64,000 bases of DNA from Tisiphia sp964030975 (GCF_964030975.1 NZ_CAXIQH010000001.1:1302001-1366000), one strand, 5' to 3'; positions 43,781 through 53,944 are shown, numbered from the stretch's first letter. The notes: generated by a model from the letters alone, not told the origin. A program made the numbers and translations.

Positions 43781-44806
43781 CTACTTATTCGACAAATATC
43801 CCTTTATTAACTCTTCAGCAATGTGTACAGCATTTAAAGCTGCTCCTTTACGTAAATTATCGGCTGTAATCCATAAATTAATGGTATTTTTCTGACTATG
43901 ATCCTGTCTAATTCTTGAGACATAGACAAGATCCGTACCTACCACATCTTTGGGAGTAACATATTGTATTACATCCAAATGACAATTAACCTCTATGGAA
44001 TCTGATTCTTTAAGAATCTCTTTTACTTCTTCAGCATCTATTGCCCCACTAAATTCAACATTAACTGAAATAGCATGCCCAACAAACACCGGCACTCTGA
44101 CGCAAGTTACGCTAGCTTTAGCATGCGAGCCTATAATTTTTTCTAATTCCAAAGCAATCTTAGATTCTTCACTAGTAGAACCATCTTTATTAAAATCACC
44201 TATATGTGGGAATAAATTAAAAGCTATTTGTTGAGGAAAGACTTTAGGAGCGATGTCATTAAAAACATATTTTGCCTTGGTTTGCTCGTAAAGCTCTTCC
44301 ATTCCCTTCTTGCCTGCTCCTGAAGCTGACTGATAGGTCGATATAACCATTCTCTTAATCTTTACAGCATTATCCAAAGGCTTTAACGCGGTAGCTATAG
44401 GAGTAGTGCAACAATTCGGATTAGCTATAATATTTTTAATAGTATAATCTTTTAGGTTGGCTAGATTCGCTTCTGGAACTATCAAAGGAATATTGGGGTC
44501 AAGTCTAAAAAACGATGATTTATCGATAACTATACAGCCTTGTTCTACAGCCTTGGGTACATATTTTTTTGATATTTCTGATCCAGCTGAGAAAAAAGCA
44601 ATGTCGATTTTGCTAAAATCTACATTATCTATATCAAATGTTTTTATAGTACCATCCCCAAAACTAACCTCTTTACCTATAGATTCACTCGAAGCTATAG
44701 CGTGGATATTATTAATTGGAAAATTTCTTTCAAACAAAATCTCTAAAGTTTCCCGTCCAACATTACCTGTTGCACCAATCACTGCGATATTATATTTTTT
44801 TGTCAT
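43781..44806 (-). CDS. asd: Aspartate-semialdehyde dehydrogenase
   Basis: The 341-aa enzyme makes aspartate semialdehyde for the diaminopimelate and threonine/methionine branches. NAD(P)-binding is IAVIGATGNVGRE, and the catalytic Cys is in IANPNCCTTPIATAL (about residue 130). SYQSASGAGKKGMEEL follows. It is in the same pathway as dapD, although not adjacent. Confidence 0.95.
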   Translation of the reverse strand: MTKKYNIAVIGATGNVGRETLEILFERNFPINNIHAIASSESIGKEVSFGDGTIKTFDIDNVDFSKIDIAFFSAGSEISKKYVPKAVEQGCIVIDKSSFFRLDPNIPLIVPEANLANLKDYTIKNIIANPNCCTTPIATALKPLDNAVKIKRMVISTYQSASGAGKKGMEELYEQTKAKYVFNDIAPKVFPQQIAFNLFPHIGDFNKDGSTSEESKIALELEKIIGSHAKASVTCVRVPVFVGHAISVNVEFSGAIDAEEVKEILKESDSIEVNCHLDVIQYVTPKDVVGTDLVYVSRIRQDHSQKNTINLWITADNLRKGAALNAVHIAEELIKGYLSNK

Positions 44807-44854
44807 ATTTACTTAATTTAATTGTTTTATCCTTTAAAAGTTGTATGTGGTCAA

Positions 44855-45084
44855 CGTCATTGCGAGAAGACCGTAGGTCGACGAAGCAATCCATCTTTGG
44901 TTACCTTTATGGATTGCCACGACCACTATAGTGAAACCTATTGAATTAGGTGATACAAACTTTGTGTCATACCTGCGAAAGCAGGTATCTAGATTCCCGC
45001 CTTCGCGGGAATGACAACTTACAATCGTTATGTTCTTTATCACCTAATCCTATGAGCATAACTATATGTGGTCTCGCAATGACG
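44855..45084. repeat. Three-level nested repeat: A containing C containing B
   Basis: The outer A copy is 44855-45084. C (136 bp, 44929-45064) is inserted at a TA dinucleotide, duplicated on both sides (44927-44928 and 45065-45066). B (52 bp, 44965-45016) lies inside C. Removing C restores the A sequence ccactatgtggtc. Confidence 0.9.
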
Positions 45085-45107
45085 AATTGTTAGCTATAGT
45101 TTTTAAC

Positions 45108-45473
45108 CTATATCAACTTAGAAATAGTTTTTCCACCAATAATATGGAAGTGAAAATGAAACACACTTTGTCCCGATCTCTCGCCTTTATTGGTAATTAA
45201 ACGGTAGCCATCTTGCTCTAAACCCACTAGAGACGCAATATAAGATAACTTGGTAAAATAATCTTTAACTTCATCGCCAGAAGCTTTAAGGATAAAATCA
45301 CTATAGTCAACATACTCCTTTTTAGGTATAGCTATTACATGTACTGGAGCTACAGGATTTATATCATTAAATGCTATTAAATTTTCATCTTCATATATTA
45401 TTTCTGCTGGCAGGTTCTTGCCAATAATTTTTGCAAAAACGTTGTTCTTGTCATACATATTCATTATACTCAT
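45108..45473 (-). CDS. hinT: HIT-family nucleotide hydrolase (HinT-like)
   Basis: The 121-aa protein (116 if started at MYDKNN) has the HIT triad HFHFHIIGG. IYEDENLIAFNDINPVAPVHVI is the typical N-terminal half. HinT hydrolyses adenosine phosphoramidates. The start is ambiguous among three close Met codons. Confidence 0.9.
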   Translation of the reverse strand: MSIMNMYDKNNVFAKIIGKNLPAEIIYEDENLIAFNDINPVAPVHVIAIPKKEYVDYSDFILKASGDEVKDYFTKLSYIASLVGLEQDGYRLITNKGERSGQSVFHFHFHIIGGKTISKLI

Positions 45474-45523
45474 AATTAATATTGCTTATAGCTAATCCTA
45501 CTAAATTATGCCAAACTCACCGA

Positions 45524-45714
45524 TGTCATTCCCGCGTAGGCGGGAATCTAAGATATAGTGAAACCTATTGAATTAGGTGATACAAACTTTGTGTCATACC
45601 TGCGAAAGCAGGTATCTAGATTCCCGCCTACGCGGGAATGACAACTTACAATAGTTATGTTCTTTATCACCTAATCCTATAGGCATAACTATACCTGCTT
45701 TCGCAGGTATGACA
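45524..45714. repeat. Three-level nested repeat: B containing C containing B
   Basis: The outer B copy is 45524-45555 plus 45694-45714. C is 45556-45691 (136 bp) with TA duplicated on both sides. The inner B is 45592-45643 (52 bp). An A remnant follows at about 45721-45762. Confidence 0.9.
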
Positions 45715-45789
45715 CAAAACAAAATTGCTTTACTGCCACAAAGTGGCTCCTTGCAATGACGGAAGTATAGCTATAAATAACACTATACT

Positions 45790-46149
45790 CTAATTTCTAT
45801 CGACCACTAAGTGTTTTAAAAATTTTAATTCAGCTTCTATTGCAGATTTTGCTAATATTATCTCTGCAAGTTGGTATTTTTTTTGTTGCAAATCATATTC
45901 TCTCATATCAGCAGCAAAAAAACCAAATATTAACATAATAGCTACTCGACTGGCAAAAGTAAAATAAGCAAAACCTAAACTTGATATAGCTATACTTACT
46001 ATTAAAGTAATGATTAGTGCTATCCACATTCTGTGATATAATGCCCAAAACATATTAAAAAATGCAGCAGATAATGAAAAGCCCTGCTTGATAATGATAA
46101 AATCATTATCTTTTTTTTGAGGATTAACATATATTGAATAAATATTCAT
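45790..46149 (-). CDS. DUF2628 membrane protein
   Basis: The 119-aa protein has the DUF2628 start (IKQGFSLSAAFFNMFWALYHRMW) and two to three membrane helices. The function is unknown. Divergent from hslV with a 90-base promoter region. Confidence 0.75.
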   Translation of the reverse strand: MNIYSIYVNPQKKDNDFIIIKQGFSLSAAFFNMFWALYHRMWIALIITLIVSIAISSLGFAYFTFASRVAIMLIFGFFAADMREYDLQQKKYQLAEIILAKSAIEAELKFLKHLVVDRN

Positions 46150-46239
46150 AATGGAATCTTGTAATTATGATACTGAATGATTACTTAAAAACTATAATAA
46201 TAAACAAACAGATAAACATCAATATTTAAAAGATTATTT

Positions 46240-46785
46240 ATGTCAGATAACTCATTACACGGGACTACTATACTGTGCTTAAGAAAAGGCGGAGAGGTTG
46301 TAATTGCCGCTGATGGCCAGGTCTCCCTTGGTAATACAATTTTAAAATCCACAGCAAAAAAACTAAGAACCATGTACAATAATAGTATTATTGCTGGTTT
46401 TGCTGGATCTACGGCAGATGCTCTAACTTTATTTGAAAAACTAGAGTTAAAGCTAGAAAAATATTCATACCAATTAGTCAGAAGTGCAGTAGAACTGGCA
46501 AAAGAGTGGCGTAGTGATAAATATTTACGTAAGCTTGAAGCAATGATGATTGTTGCAGATCAAAAAAATATATTAATTTTAACTGGTAATGGTGATGTAG
46601 TTGAACCTGATGGTAATGCTGCTGCCATTGGTTCTGGTGGATTATATGCACTGGCAAGTAGTAGGGGTTTAATGTCTTTTGATAATAACCTAACTGCCGA
46701 GGAAATTGCTTTAAAATCAATGCATATTGCAGCTGACATCTGTGTTTTCTCTAATCATAATATTATTTTAGAAAAAGTTATATGA
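46240..46785 (+). CDS. hslV: ATP-dependent protease subunit HslV
   Basis: The 181-aa peptidase of the proteasome-like HslVU complex has an N-terminal propeptide (MSDNSLHG) ending before the catalytic Thr (TTILCLRK). IAADGQVSLG and the active-site Lys (AKKLRTMYN) follow. The ATGA overlap with hslU shows coupling. It degrades unfolded and regulatory proteins. Confidence 0.95.
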   Translation: MSDNSLHGTTILCLRKGGEVVIAADGQVSLGNTILKSTAKKLRTMYNNSIIAGFAGSTADALTLFEKLELKLEKYSYQLVRSAVELAKEWRSDKYLRKLEAMMIVADQKNILILTGNGDVVEPDGNAAAIGSGGLYALASSRGLMSFDNNLTAEEIALKSMHIAADICVFSNHNIILEKVI

Positions 46786-48167
46786 GTACTAGTATTAAAA
46801 AGAAATCTGTGGGATTAACTCCCTCTAAATCTGTGGAATTAACTTCCGCTAAATCTATGGGATTAACTCCCTCTAAAATCGTAGCTGAACTTGATAGATT
46901 CATTGTCGGGCAATATAAGGCTAAAAAAGCTGTTGCGATCGCTTTGCGAAATCGCTGTAGGCGTAGAAATGTAGCCGAACCACTTCGTCAAGAGATCGTT
47001 CCAAAAAATATTTTAATGATTGGACCAACTGGTGTAGGTAAAACTGAAATCGCTAGGCGGCTTGCTAAGCTTAGCGGCTCACCTTTTCTTAAAATAGAAG
47101 CCACCAAATTTACTGAAGTAGGATATGTCGGACGAGACGTTGAGTCGATAATACGAGATTTAGTGGAAATAGCTGTTAATACCCAAAAGGCTAACGCTAA
47201 AAAAGAAGTTATTGCTAATGCAACTTTAAAAGCTGTAGAAAGAATATTGGATGCTTTAGTTGGCAAGTCGGCATCAGTTGAGACTAGAGAGAAATTCCGT
47301 CTTAAACTTGAAAAAGGTGAGATTGATAATACTGAAATTGAGATCAGTATAACAGATTCAGGTAGCTTATTTGGTAGTAACTTTGAAATTCCTGGTATGC
47401 CAGGAGCTGCTATGGGTGTGTTAAATGTTTCTGATATGATCAGCAAAGCTATCGGTACTAGTAAAACCAAAAATAAGAAAATGCTAGTTAAAGATGCTAT
47501 GTTAACTATTTCGGCTGAAGAGTCAGATAAATTGATCGATCAAGAAAAAATTACTCAAGATGCATTAGTGCTAGTACAAAATGATGGTATAGTATTTTTG
47601 GATGAAATTGATAAAATCACCTCAAGACCTGAGGGGAAAAGCTCAGAGATTAGTAGAGAGGGAGTACAGAGAGATTTATTACCTATTATTGAGGGTACAA
47701 CAGTTAATACCAAATATGGCCCTGTGGAAACTGCCCATATATTATTTATAGCATCAGGTGCTTTTCATTTATCAAAACCATCTGATTTATTGCCTGAATT
47801 GCAAGGAAGGCTACCTATTAGAGTAGAGCTAAGCTCACTCACTAAGGAAGATATGGTGAAAATCTTGGTTGAACCAGAATCAAGTTTGATAAAACAATAT
47901 TCAGCCTTAATTGCTACCGAAGGGGTAGAATTAAAATTTACCGATAATGCAATAGATAAAATTGCTACTTATGCAGCAAAAGTTAATTTAGAAATTGAAG
48001 ATATTGGAGCAAGAAGATTACATACTATTTTAGAAAATTTATTAGAGGAGATAAGTTTTAATGCAAGTGATATGAAAGAAAAGAAGGTAGTTATGGATGA
48101 GCATTTTGTCGACCAGCAATTATCAAAAATTATCAAAAATCTGGATTTAGTAAAATTTATTTTGTAA
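46782..48167 (+). CDS. hslU: HslU ATPase with N-terminal 8-residue repeats
   Basis: The 461-aa AAA+ unfoldase has Walker A GPTGVGKTE, Walker B VFLDEIDKI and a sensor region. The pore-loop GYVGRD is present. The end NLDLVKFIL resembles the C-terminal tail that docks into HslV. Unusually, three 24-bp tandem repeats (46803-46874) encode KSVGLTPS-like octapeptides before the normal start of the family (LTPSKIVAELDRFIVGQ). Comm adjacent downstream begins at the next base. Confidence 0.95.
   Translation: MSTSIKKKSVGLTPSKSVELTSAKSMGLTPSKIVAELDRFIVGQYKAKKAVAIALRNRCRRRNVAEPLRQEIVPKNILMIGPTGVGKTEIARRLAKLSGSPFLKIEATKFTEVGYVGRDVESIIRDLVEIAVNTQKANAKKEVIANATLKAVERILDALVGKSASVETREKFRLKLEKGEIDNTEIEISITDSGSLFGSNFEIPGMPGAAMGVLNVSDMISKAIGTSKTKNKKMLVKDAMLTISAEESDKLIDQEKITQDALVLVQNDGIVFLDEIDKITSRPEGKSSEISREGVQRDLLPIIEGTTVNTKYGPVETAHILFIASGAFHLSKPSDLLPELQGRLPIRVELSSLTKEDMVKILVEPESSLIKQYSALIATEGVELKFTDNAIDKIATYAAKVNLEIEDIGARRLHTILENLLEEISFNASDMKEKKVVMDEHFVDQQLSKIIKNLDLVKFIL
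46803..46874 (+). repeat. Three 24-bp tandem repeats in hslU
   Basis: Units encode KSVGLTPS, KSVELTSA and KSMGLTPS. The last is the native N-terminal motif (LTPSKIV), so the first two look like duplications of it. Confidence 0.85.
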
Positions 48168-49688
48168 ATGATAGTTCATCTTGGTAGCTTAACCTTTAGT
48201 GGTATAGACATTATTGATGTCGATGTGCAAGTACAGATATCGCCAGGTATACCTAATTTTACTATAGTAGGGTTGGCGGATAAAACCATTGGTGAGTCTA
48301 AAGAAAGGGTTAGAGCAGCCTTATCTTCCATAGGGCTTGCTCTACCTGCCAAGAAAATACTTATAAATTTAGCTCCAGCTGATTTGGTTAAGGAGGGTAG
48401 TCATTTTGACCTTGCTATTGCTTGTGCCATACTTAGTAGTATGAAAATTTTACCAGCTGAGGAAATGCAAGAATATCTGGTAATAGGAGAATTATCTTTA
48501 GATGGTTCTATTTTACCGGTCAGTGGAGCATTACCTGCTGCTATTGGTGCTTCAGCTAGAAATAAAGGGCTAATTTGTTCAAAACATAATGGTCAGGAAG
48601 CTGCATGGTCTGGCAATAATAATATTTTGGTGGCAGGTAATTTAATAGAGTTAGTTAACCATTTTAAAGGATTGCAAATATTATCATCACCAGAATTAGA
48701 AATTGACAATAGCATAATAAATTACCCTGACTTTAAGGAAATTAAAGGGCAGAAAACAGCCAAGCGGGCTTTAGAAATAGCTGCTTCAGGTAGCCATAAT
48801 CTATTAATGTTTGGTCCACCTGGTACTGGGAAATCGATGTTGGCACAATGTATACCTGGCATATTACCCAAAATGCGACCCGAGGAAATATTAGAGTGCA
48901 GTACTATAGCAAGCGTTGCGGGCAAGTTAGCCAATGGCAAACTGTCAAGGGTCAGACCTTTTCGCGCTCCCCACCATTCATGCTCGATAGCAGCAATGGT
49001 CGGTGGCGGTGTTGGTAAAAGAGTAAAGCCTGGTGAGATTTCATTAGCCCATAATGGGGTGTTGTTTTTAGACGAATTACCAGAATTTCCACCCAATGTT
49101 ATCGAGTCTTTAAGACAACCAATTGAAACCGGAGAAATATTAATTGCTAGATCAAATTCACACATTAAATATCCAGCTAACTTTCAGCTAATAGCAGCAA
49201 TGAATCCTTGTAAATGTGGTTATTTAAGTGATCCACAAAAAGCATGTTCAAAAGCTCCAAAATGTGGAAGTGATTATCAGATGCGTATTTCCGGTCCGAT
49301 CATGGATCGATTTGATTTACATATAAATGTCGGTTCTATCGACTCATATAATTATAGTTTAATAGGAGATGATACAGAAGAAGTATCTAAACAAATAGCC
49401 AATAGGGTTGAAATGGCTCGCAACATTCAACAAACTAGATATGAAGGATATAATATCAAAACAAATAACCGCTTGGACGGGCAGTTGCTTATCGAATATG
49501 CACTACCAGTGGATGATGGAAAAGATTTACTTAATGAAGCTGCTACCAAATTTCGTATATCAATGCGGGCATATAATAGAATCTTACGAGTTGCAAGAAC
49601 TATAGCGGATTTAGAAGGTTCTCGCAATGTCTACAAGATACATATTGCCGAAGCATTAAACTATAGAAAAATGGATAATAATCTATAA
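48168..49688 (+). CDS. comM: ComM/YifB-type Mg-chelatase-like AAA+ helicase
   Basis: The 506-aa protein has an N-terminal Lon-like domain (KERVRAALSSIGLALPA), then AAA+ with Walker A MFGPPGTGKSMLAQ and FLDELPEF. MNPCKCGY and the C-terminal lid follow. ComM drives branch migration during homologous recombination in natural transformation of other bacteria; the role here is inferred. It is contiguous with hslU (TAAATG). Confidence 0.93.
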   Translation: MIVHLGSLTFSGIDIIDVDVQVQISPGIPNFTIVGLADKTIGESKERVRAALSSIGLALPAKKILINLAPADLVKEGSHFDLAIACAILSSMKILPAEEMQEYLVIGELSLDGSILPVSGALPAAIGASARNKGLICSKHNGQEAAWSGNNNILVAGNLIELVNHFKGLQILSSPELEIDNSIINYPDFKEIKGQKTAKRALEIAASGSHNLLMFGPPGTGKSMLAQCIPGILPKMRPEEILECSTIASVAGKLANGKLSRVRPFRAPHHSCSIAAMVGGGVGKRVKPGEISLAHNGVLFLDELPEFPPNVIESLRQPIETGEILIARSNSHIKYPANFQLIAAMNPCKCGYLSDPQKACSKAPKCGSDYQMRISGPIMDRFDLHINVGSIDSYNYSLIGDDTEEVSKQIANRVEMARNIQQTRYEGYNIKTNNRLDGQLLIEYALPVDDGKDLLNEAATKFRISMRAYNRILRVARTIADLEGSRNVYKIHIAEALNYRKMDNNL

Positions 49689-49704
49689 GAAGGAGAATAT
49701 AACC

Positions 49705-49885
49705 ATCTATTAGCGAGAGGAGTAGAATTGCTACGATGAAGCAATTGTAAGGTGTCATTCCAGTGCTTTCTCGTCATTCCCGCATAATTATATAGTGAAA
49801 CCTATTGAATTAGGTGATACAAACTTTGTGTTAACCTTGCGAAAGCAGGTATCTAGATTCCCGCCGTTGCTAAGAATGACAACCC
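49705..49885. repeat. Fragments of families A, B and C
   Basis: An A-like start (49712-49745), a B half, and a C left end (from about 49792, with cctattgaattaggtgatac) joined to a B copy ending in aagaatgaca. They overlap the 3' region of tkt. Confidence 0.7.
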
Positions 49886-51957
49886 ACGCTAATCTCCTTA
49901 ATTTTTGCCATAATCTTTTCGGAGATATTTGAGGCAGTAAGGCCAAAATATGAGTATAAATCACTAGAGGGAGCAGATAGACCAAATTGTTCCATGCCAA
50001 AGAACATGCCGTTTTCTCCGATGATTCGATGCCAACCAAAGCTACTTGCAGCTTCTATAGCAACTTTTAATTTGGCATTGGACAGGATATTTTGGATATA
50101 GCTACGAGGCTGTTTAAAAAATAACTCAAAACATAACATTGAAATCACATTTACACTAAATCCATTTTTGCTTAGTATATCTTTTACCTCTAAGGCAATT
50201 GACAACTCAGAACCCGTGGCAAAGATAGCAACGTCTACTATTGGTGTTACTCCTGTTGTTGATGTCATTCCCATTGACCTCTCCCTCGTTGATGTCATTC
50301 CCGCGTAGGCGGGAATCTGTAATATATCAGGTTGTTGATCATTCCCTGATAATATATAGCCACCTTTAGAGCATGAATTTTGTGAAGTTATTCGGCTAAC
50401 TATTTGAGATACTGGTTGTCTGGTTAAAGCAAGAACAGAAGGACCATCTTTATTAGATAAGGCAATTCGCCAAGACTCAGCAGTTTCAAGGTAGTCTGCT
50501 GGGCGTAATACCATCATATTTGGTAAGCTTCGAAAGGAGGCTAGATGCTCAATTGGTTGGTGAGTAGGGCCATCTTCTCCCACACCAATTGAATCGTGAG
50601 TCATGATATAGATCACTTGTTGTTGCATAATAGAAGAGAGCCGCATAGTTGGTTTCATATAATCAGAAAAGACTAAAAAAGTAGCTCCTACAGGTAAGAA
50701 TCCTGATAGTGCTAGCCCATTCATGATAGCTCCCATAACATTCTCGCGAACACCATAATGGATGTAATTGCCACTAAAATCATCTTTATTAATTACCTTA
50801 CTAACAGTATTTTTGATATTATTGGATAATGATAAATCAGCTGAGCCAAAAATAATTTTATCTGATAGTTTGCTTAAATACTCTATAACTCTACCAGATG
50901 AATAACGGGTTGCTTCATCTTTTTCTGGAATAGGGCTATTATCAAGAAAAGAACAATCTATATTAGCTTTATTCAAATAAGCTTTTTGCTCTTGACTTAT
51001 ATCAGCAAAATTCTCCTGCCAATTATTATAACTCGCTTGATTTCTTAACCAAGCCGTACTCCAGATATCTTTTAATTCTTTTGGTATACTAAACTCCTCA
51101 TCATTAAAGCCTAAATTTTCTTTAAGAAGTTTAACCTCATCTTTGCCAAGTGGTGAGCCATGGGCAACATTTGAATTTACCTTGTTAATAGAGCCTTTAC
51201 CAATTAAAGTACGGCAGGCAATGAAGTAGGGCTTATCAGAATTTTGTGCCTTAATTAGGCTGGCATTAATTTGCTCAAAATCATGTCCATCAATTGAGTC
51301 GGTATTCCATCCCATGGCAGCAAATTTTTGCAGATGGTTTTCAGATACGGTAAGGTCGGTAGAACCGTCGATGGAGATTTTATTATCATCAAATAAAACT
51401 ATTAAGTTATTCAGGCATAAATGCCCAGCTAAAGAAGCGGCTTCATAGCTGATACCTTCCATTAGGCATCCATCTCCAATTATACAGTAAATTTTATGTA
51501 CACTAAGCTCTTTGCCCAATTTTTGTTGATATTTTTTCTGGGCAATCGCCATACCCACCGAAGTGCCAAACCCTTGACCTAAAGGACCGGTAGTAGCCTC
51601 AATAGCTTCATATGCCCCATATTCTGGATGTCCAGGAGTTTTTGAGTGTAATTTCCGAAATTGTTTTAAATCTTCTAGGTGAAAATTTTTATAATTTGTT
51701 AAATAATAAAAACTATAAAGCAACATCGAACCATGCCCAGCCGATAGAACTAGGCGATCACGGTCAAACCAAGTTGGATCACTAGGATTGAATTTTAGAA
51801 AATTAAATACTAACATGGTCATGACATCTGCCATGCCAAGTACCATACCCGGATGTCCTGATTTGGCATACTCTATGCTATCACTTGCTAAAACTCTAAT
51901 ACAATCACTTAATTTACAATATTCTTTTGAATATTTCGGGATTTTATTAAACTTCAT
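49870..51957 (-). CDS. tkt: Transketolase with in-frame repeat insertion
   Basis: The 695-aa thiamine-diphosphate enzyme exchanges two-carbon units in the non-oxidative pentose phosphate pathway. IIGDGCLMEGIS is the ThDP motif, HDSIGVGEDGPTHQP is the middle domain, and TGSELSIAL begins the C-terminal domain. It is about 30 residues longer than usual because a family B repeat (about 50264-50325) encodes IPAYAGMTST and neighbouring residues in frame near the start of the C-terminal domain. The catalytic parts are intact. The C-terminus reaches close to the repeat cluster at 49705. Confidence 0.93.
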   Translation of the reverse strand: MKFNKIPKYSKEYCKLSDCIRVLASDSIEYAKSGHPGMVLGMADVMTMLVFNFLKFNPSDPTWFDRDRLVLSAGHGSMLLYSFYYLTNYKNFHLEDLKQFRKLHSKTPGHPEYGAYEAIEATTGPLGQGFGTSVGMAIAQKKYQQKLGKELSVHKIYCIIGDGCLMEGISYEAASLAGHLCLNNLIVLFDDNKISIDGSTDLTVSENHLQKFAAMGWNTDSIDGHDFEQINASLIKAQNSDKPYFIACRTLIGKGSINKVNSNVAHGSPLGKDEVKLLKENLGFNDEEFSIPKELKDIWSTAWLRNQASYNNWQENFADISQEQKAYLNKANIDCSFLDNSPIPEKDEATRYSSGRVIEYLSKLSDKIIFGSADLSLSNNIKNTVSKVINKDDFSGNYIHYGVRENVMGAIMNGLALSGFLPVGATFLVFSDYMKPTMRLSSIMQQQVIYIMTHDSIGVGEDGPTHQPIEHLASFRSLPNMMVLRPADYLETAESWRIALSNKDGPSVLALTRQPVSQIVSRITSQNSCSKGGYILSGNDQQPDILQIPAYAGMTSTRERSMGMTSTTGVTPIVDVAIFATGSELSIALEVKDILSKNGFSVNVISMLCFELFFKQPRSYIQNILSNAKLKVAIEAASSFGWHRIIGENGMFFGMEQFGLSAPSSDLYSYFGLTASNISEKIMAKIKEISVGCHS
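50264..50325. repeat. Family B repeat inside tkt
   Basis: One half copy and one copy with tgatgtcattcccgcgtagg as its left end. They are read in frame as QIPAYAGMTSTRERS and following residues. Confidence 0.8.
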
Positions 51958-52030
51958 TATAATAAATATTAATTTTGTGTTAAAAGATAGTGATAAAATT
52001 TTTTTATAAATCTACTTCAAAATAGAGATT

Positions 52031-52894
52031 ATGACAACAAAACTATTATCCGTTTTTTCATGGTTTGCTACTTTATTGCATCAATTATGGTTATCAATTA
52101 GTTCAGTAAATTTCTACCAAGATGTTTATAAATCATATAAAGGATACGGTATTAAGTATATATTTACTGTGTCTTTTATATCCTCATTGGTTTATTGTAT
52201 TGTTATCTTTAATTATTTGTTACTTCTCACCGATTATTTTACTGAAAATCGTTTAACAAAAAGCACCATAACTATTGACTATATATTAAAACAGTTACCG
52301 GAAATCTATTATGATGGCACTAAAATTTTAGTTGATCAGGATGATCCTATATATTTACTCGATGAAGATGGTAATAAACTTGCAGTTATAGACTCAAAAA
52401 ATCAATTATCTTATAGTGAAAAACTTAAAATTCCTATCCTATTTAGTAGTAATAATATAACCCTTACTACAATAGAAATAACCGATAAGAAAAAGAGTAT
52501 ATTTAGTATAGGATATTCTAAACTATTTACTGCTGATCAAAAGATTCTCACTGAAGAAGTTATTAAAAAGCATTTTGCCAAAACCCTAATACAAGCCCCG
52601 AAGATATTTATTTACATTCTAATGCCTATAATAGTAGCCTTTCGTTTTGTAACAATTTTATTTGAAAAAAGCTTTATTATCATATTAGTATATTTATTAA
52701 CTAACTATTTTGGTCCTAAATCCTCTTGGCAAACCTGTATTAGGATAACCCTGTTTTCAAGTGGCGTGGCAATTTTATTACAACCTATGATAGTTATATT
52801 CTTACCAGAATTTAGTAGTATTATATTTTGTATACAGATGTTTACTAGTTTGTTACTGCTTTTAGCAATGTTGCAAATACGAAGCAAGAAGTAA
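52031..52894 (+). CDS. DUF1189-like membrane protein
   Basis: The 287-aa protein has an N-terminal membrane helix (about residues 45-65), a soluble extracytoplasmic domain (about 75-180), and four hydrophobic segments in the last 100 residues. FYQDVYKSYKGYGIKYIF at the N-terminus is typical of DUF1189. Function unknown. It is divergent from tkt. Confidence 0.7.
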   Translation: MTTKLLSVFSWFATLLHQLWLSISSVNFYQDVYKSYKGYGIKYIFTVSFISSLVYCIVIFNYLLLLTDYFTENRLTKSTITIDYILKQLPEIYYDGTKILVDQDDPIYLLDEDGNKLAVIDSKNQLSYSEKLKIPILFSSNNITLTTIEITDKKKSIFSIGYSKLFTADQKILTEEVIKKHFAKTLIQAPKIFIYILMPIIVAFRFVTILFEKSFIIILVYLLTNYFGPKSSWQTCIRITLFSSGVAILLQPMIVIFLPEFSSIIFCIQMFTSLLLLLAMLQIRSKK

Positions 52895-53001
52895 ATAGGG
52901 AAGGGGGGTAATATACGCAAGTTCGTAGAGAAAACAAAGAATTCTTGTAAAATATAAGGTATTATATATACTTGTTTATACAATACAAAATTTTCTAGAA
53001 T

Positions 53002-53943
53002 ATGGCACAAGAAGTAATTAGAACACCTGAAATACAGGAAAAGAATTATAGTTTTAGTGAACTTGTGAATAAGTTGTCTTGTCAAAAACAAGAACATAAT
53101 ACCTTAAAAAATAGTTTTGATTTAAATAATCAAGCAACTCTATTTGAAGGTGATTGCATGAAGTTATTAACCCAAATTCCAGATAACAGTATAAACTTAA
53201 TAATAACATCACCGCCATATAACATAGGTAAGGAATACGAAAAGAAATCGGATATTAATAAATATTATAATTGGCAAAAAGAAGTCATCAATGAGTGTTA
53301 TAGAGTGCTAAAAGATGATGGACATATTTGTTGGCAGGTTGGTAATTATGTGGAAAATGGAGCAGTAATACCTTTAGATATTTTATTATATCCTATATTT
53401 TCAGAATTAAAAATGAAAATGAGAAATAGGGTTATTTGGCATTTTGGACATGGATTACACACTTCAAAAAGATTCTCTGGAAGACATGAAACTATTATGT
53501 GGTTTAGTAAAACCGATAATTATTACTTTGACTTAGATTCTGTTAGAATACCTCAAAAATATCCTAATAAAAAATATTTTAAAGGCAACAAAAAAGGGGA
53601 ATTATCTTGCAATCCGAAAGGCAAAAACCCATCAGATGTTTGGGATATTCCAAATGTAAAAAGTAATCATATAGAAAAAACGGAACACCCATGTCAATTT
53701 CCCGTCGGTTTAGTTGAAAGGTTTGTTTTATCAATGACGAAAAAAGATGATATTGTTTTAGACCCTTTTGTTGGCTCTGGTAGTTCTTTTGTTGCGAGTC
53801 TAAAAAATTCCAGAAGATGTATAGGGGCAGAAATAGATAAGAAATATATAAATATTTCAAAAAAAAGAATTAAAGAAACATTAAACGGAACGATTAAGGT
53901 TAGAGAAATGAATAAACCCGTCTATGAACCTGAAACAGTATAA
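53002..53943 (+). CDS. Type II DNA methyltransferase, beta class
   Basis: The 313-aa protein has the catalytic motif TSPPYNIG (about residues 69-76) and, further on, the AdoMet motif LDPFVGSGSS (about residue 255), i.e. beta-class order with the target-recognition region between. SPPY is common in N4-cytosine methylases. It is directly followed (TAATATG) by a BglII/BstYI-like nuclease gene, so it is the methylase of a type II system with a target such as RGATCY; the exact target is inference. It has no direct neighbours of core function. Confidence 0.88.
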   Translation: MAQEVIRTPEIQEKNYSFSELVNKLSCQKQEHNTLKNSFDLNNQATLFEGDCMKLLTQIPDNSINLIITSPPYNIGKEYEKKSDINKYYNWQKEVINECYRVLKDDGHICWQVGNYVENGAVIPLDILLYPIFSELKMKMRNRVIWHFGHGLHTSKRFSGRHETIMWFSKTDNYYFDLDSVRIPQKYPNKKYFKGNKKGELSCNPKGKNPSDVWDIPNVKSNHIEKTEHPCQFPVGLVERFVLSMTKKDDIVLDPFVGSGSSFVASLKNSRRCIGAEIDKKYINISKKRIKETLNGTIKVREMNKPVYEPETV

Positions 53944-53944
53944 T

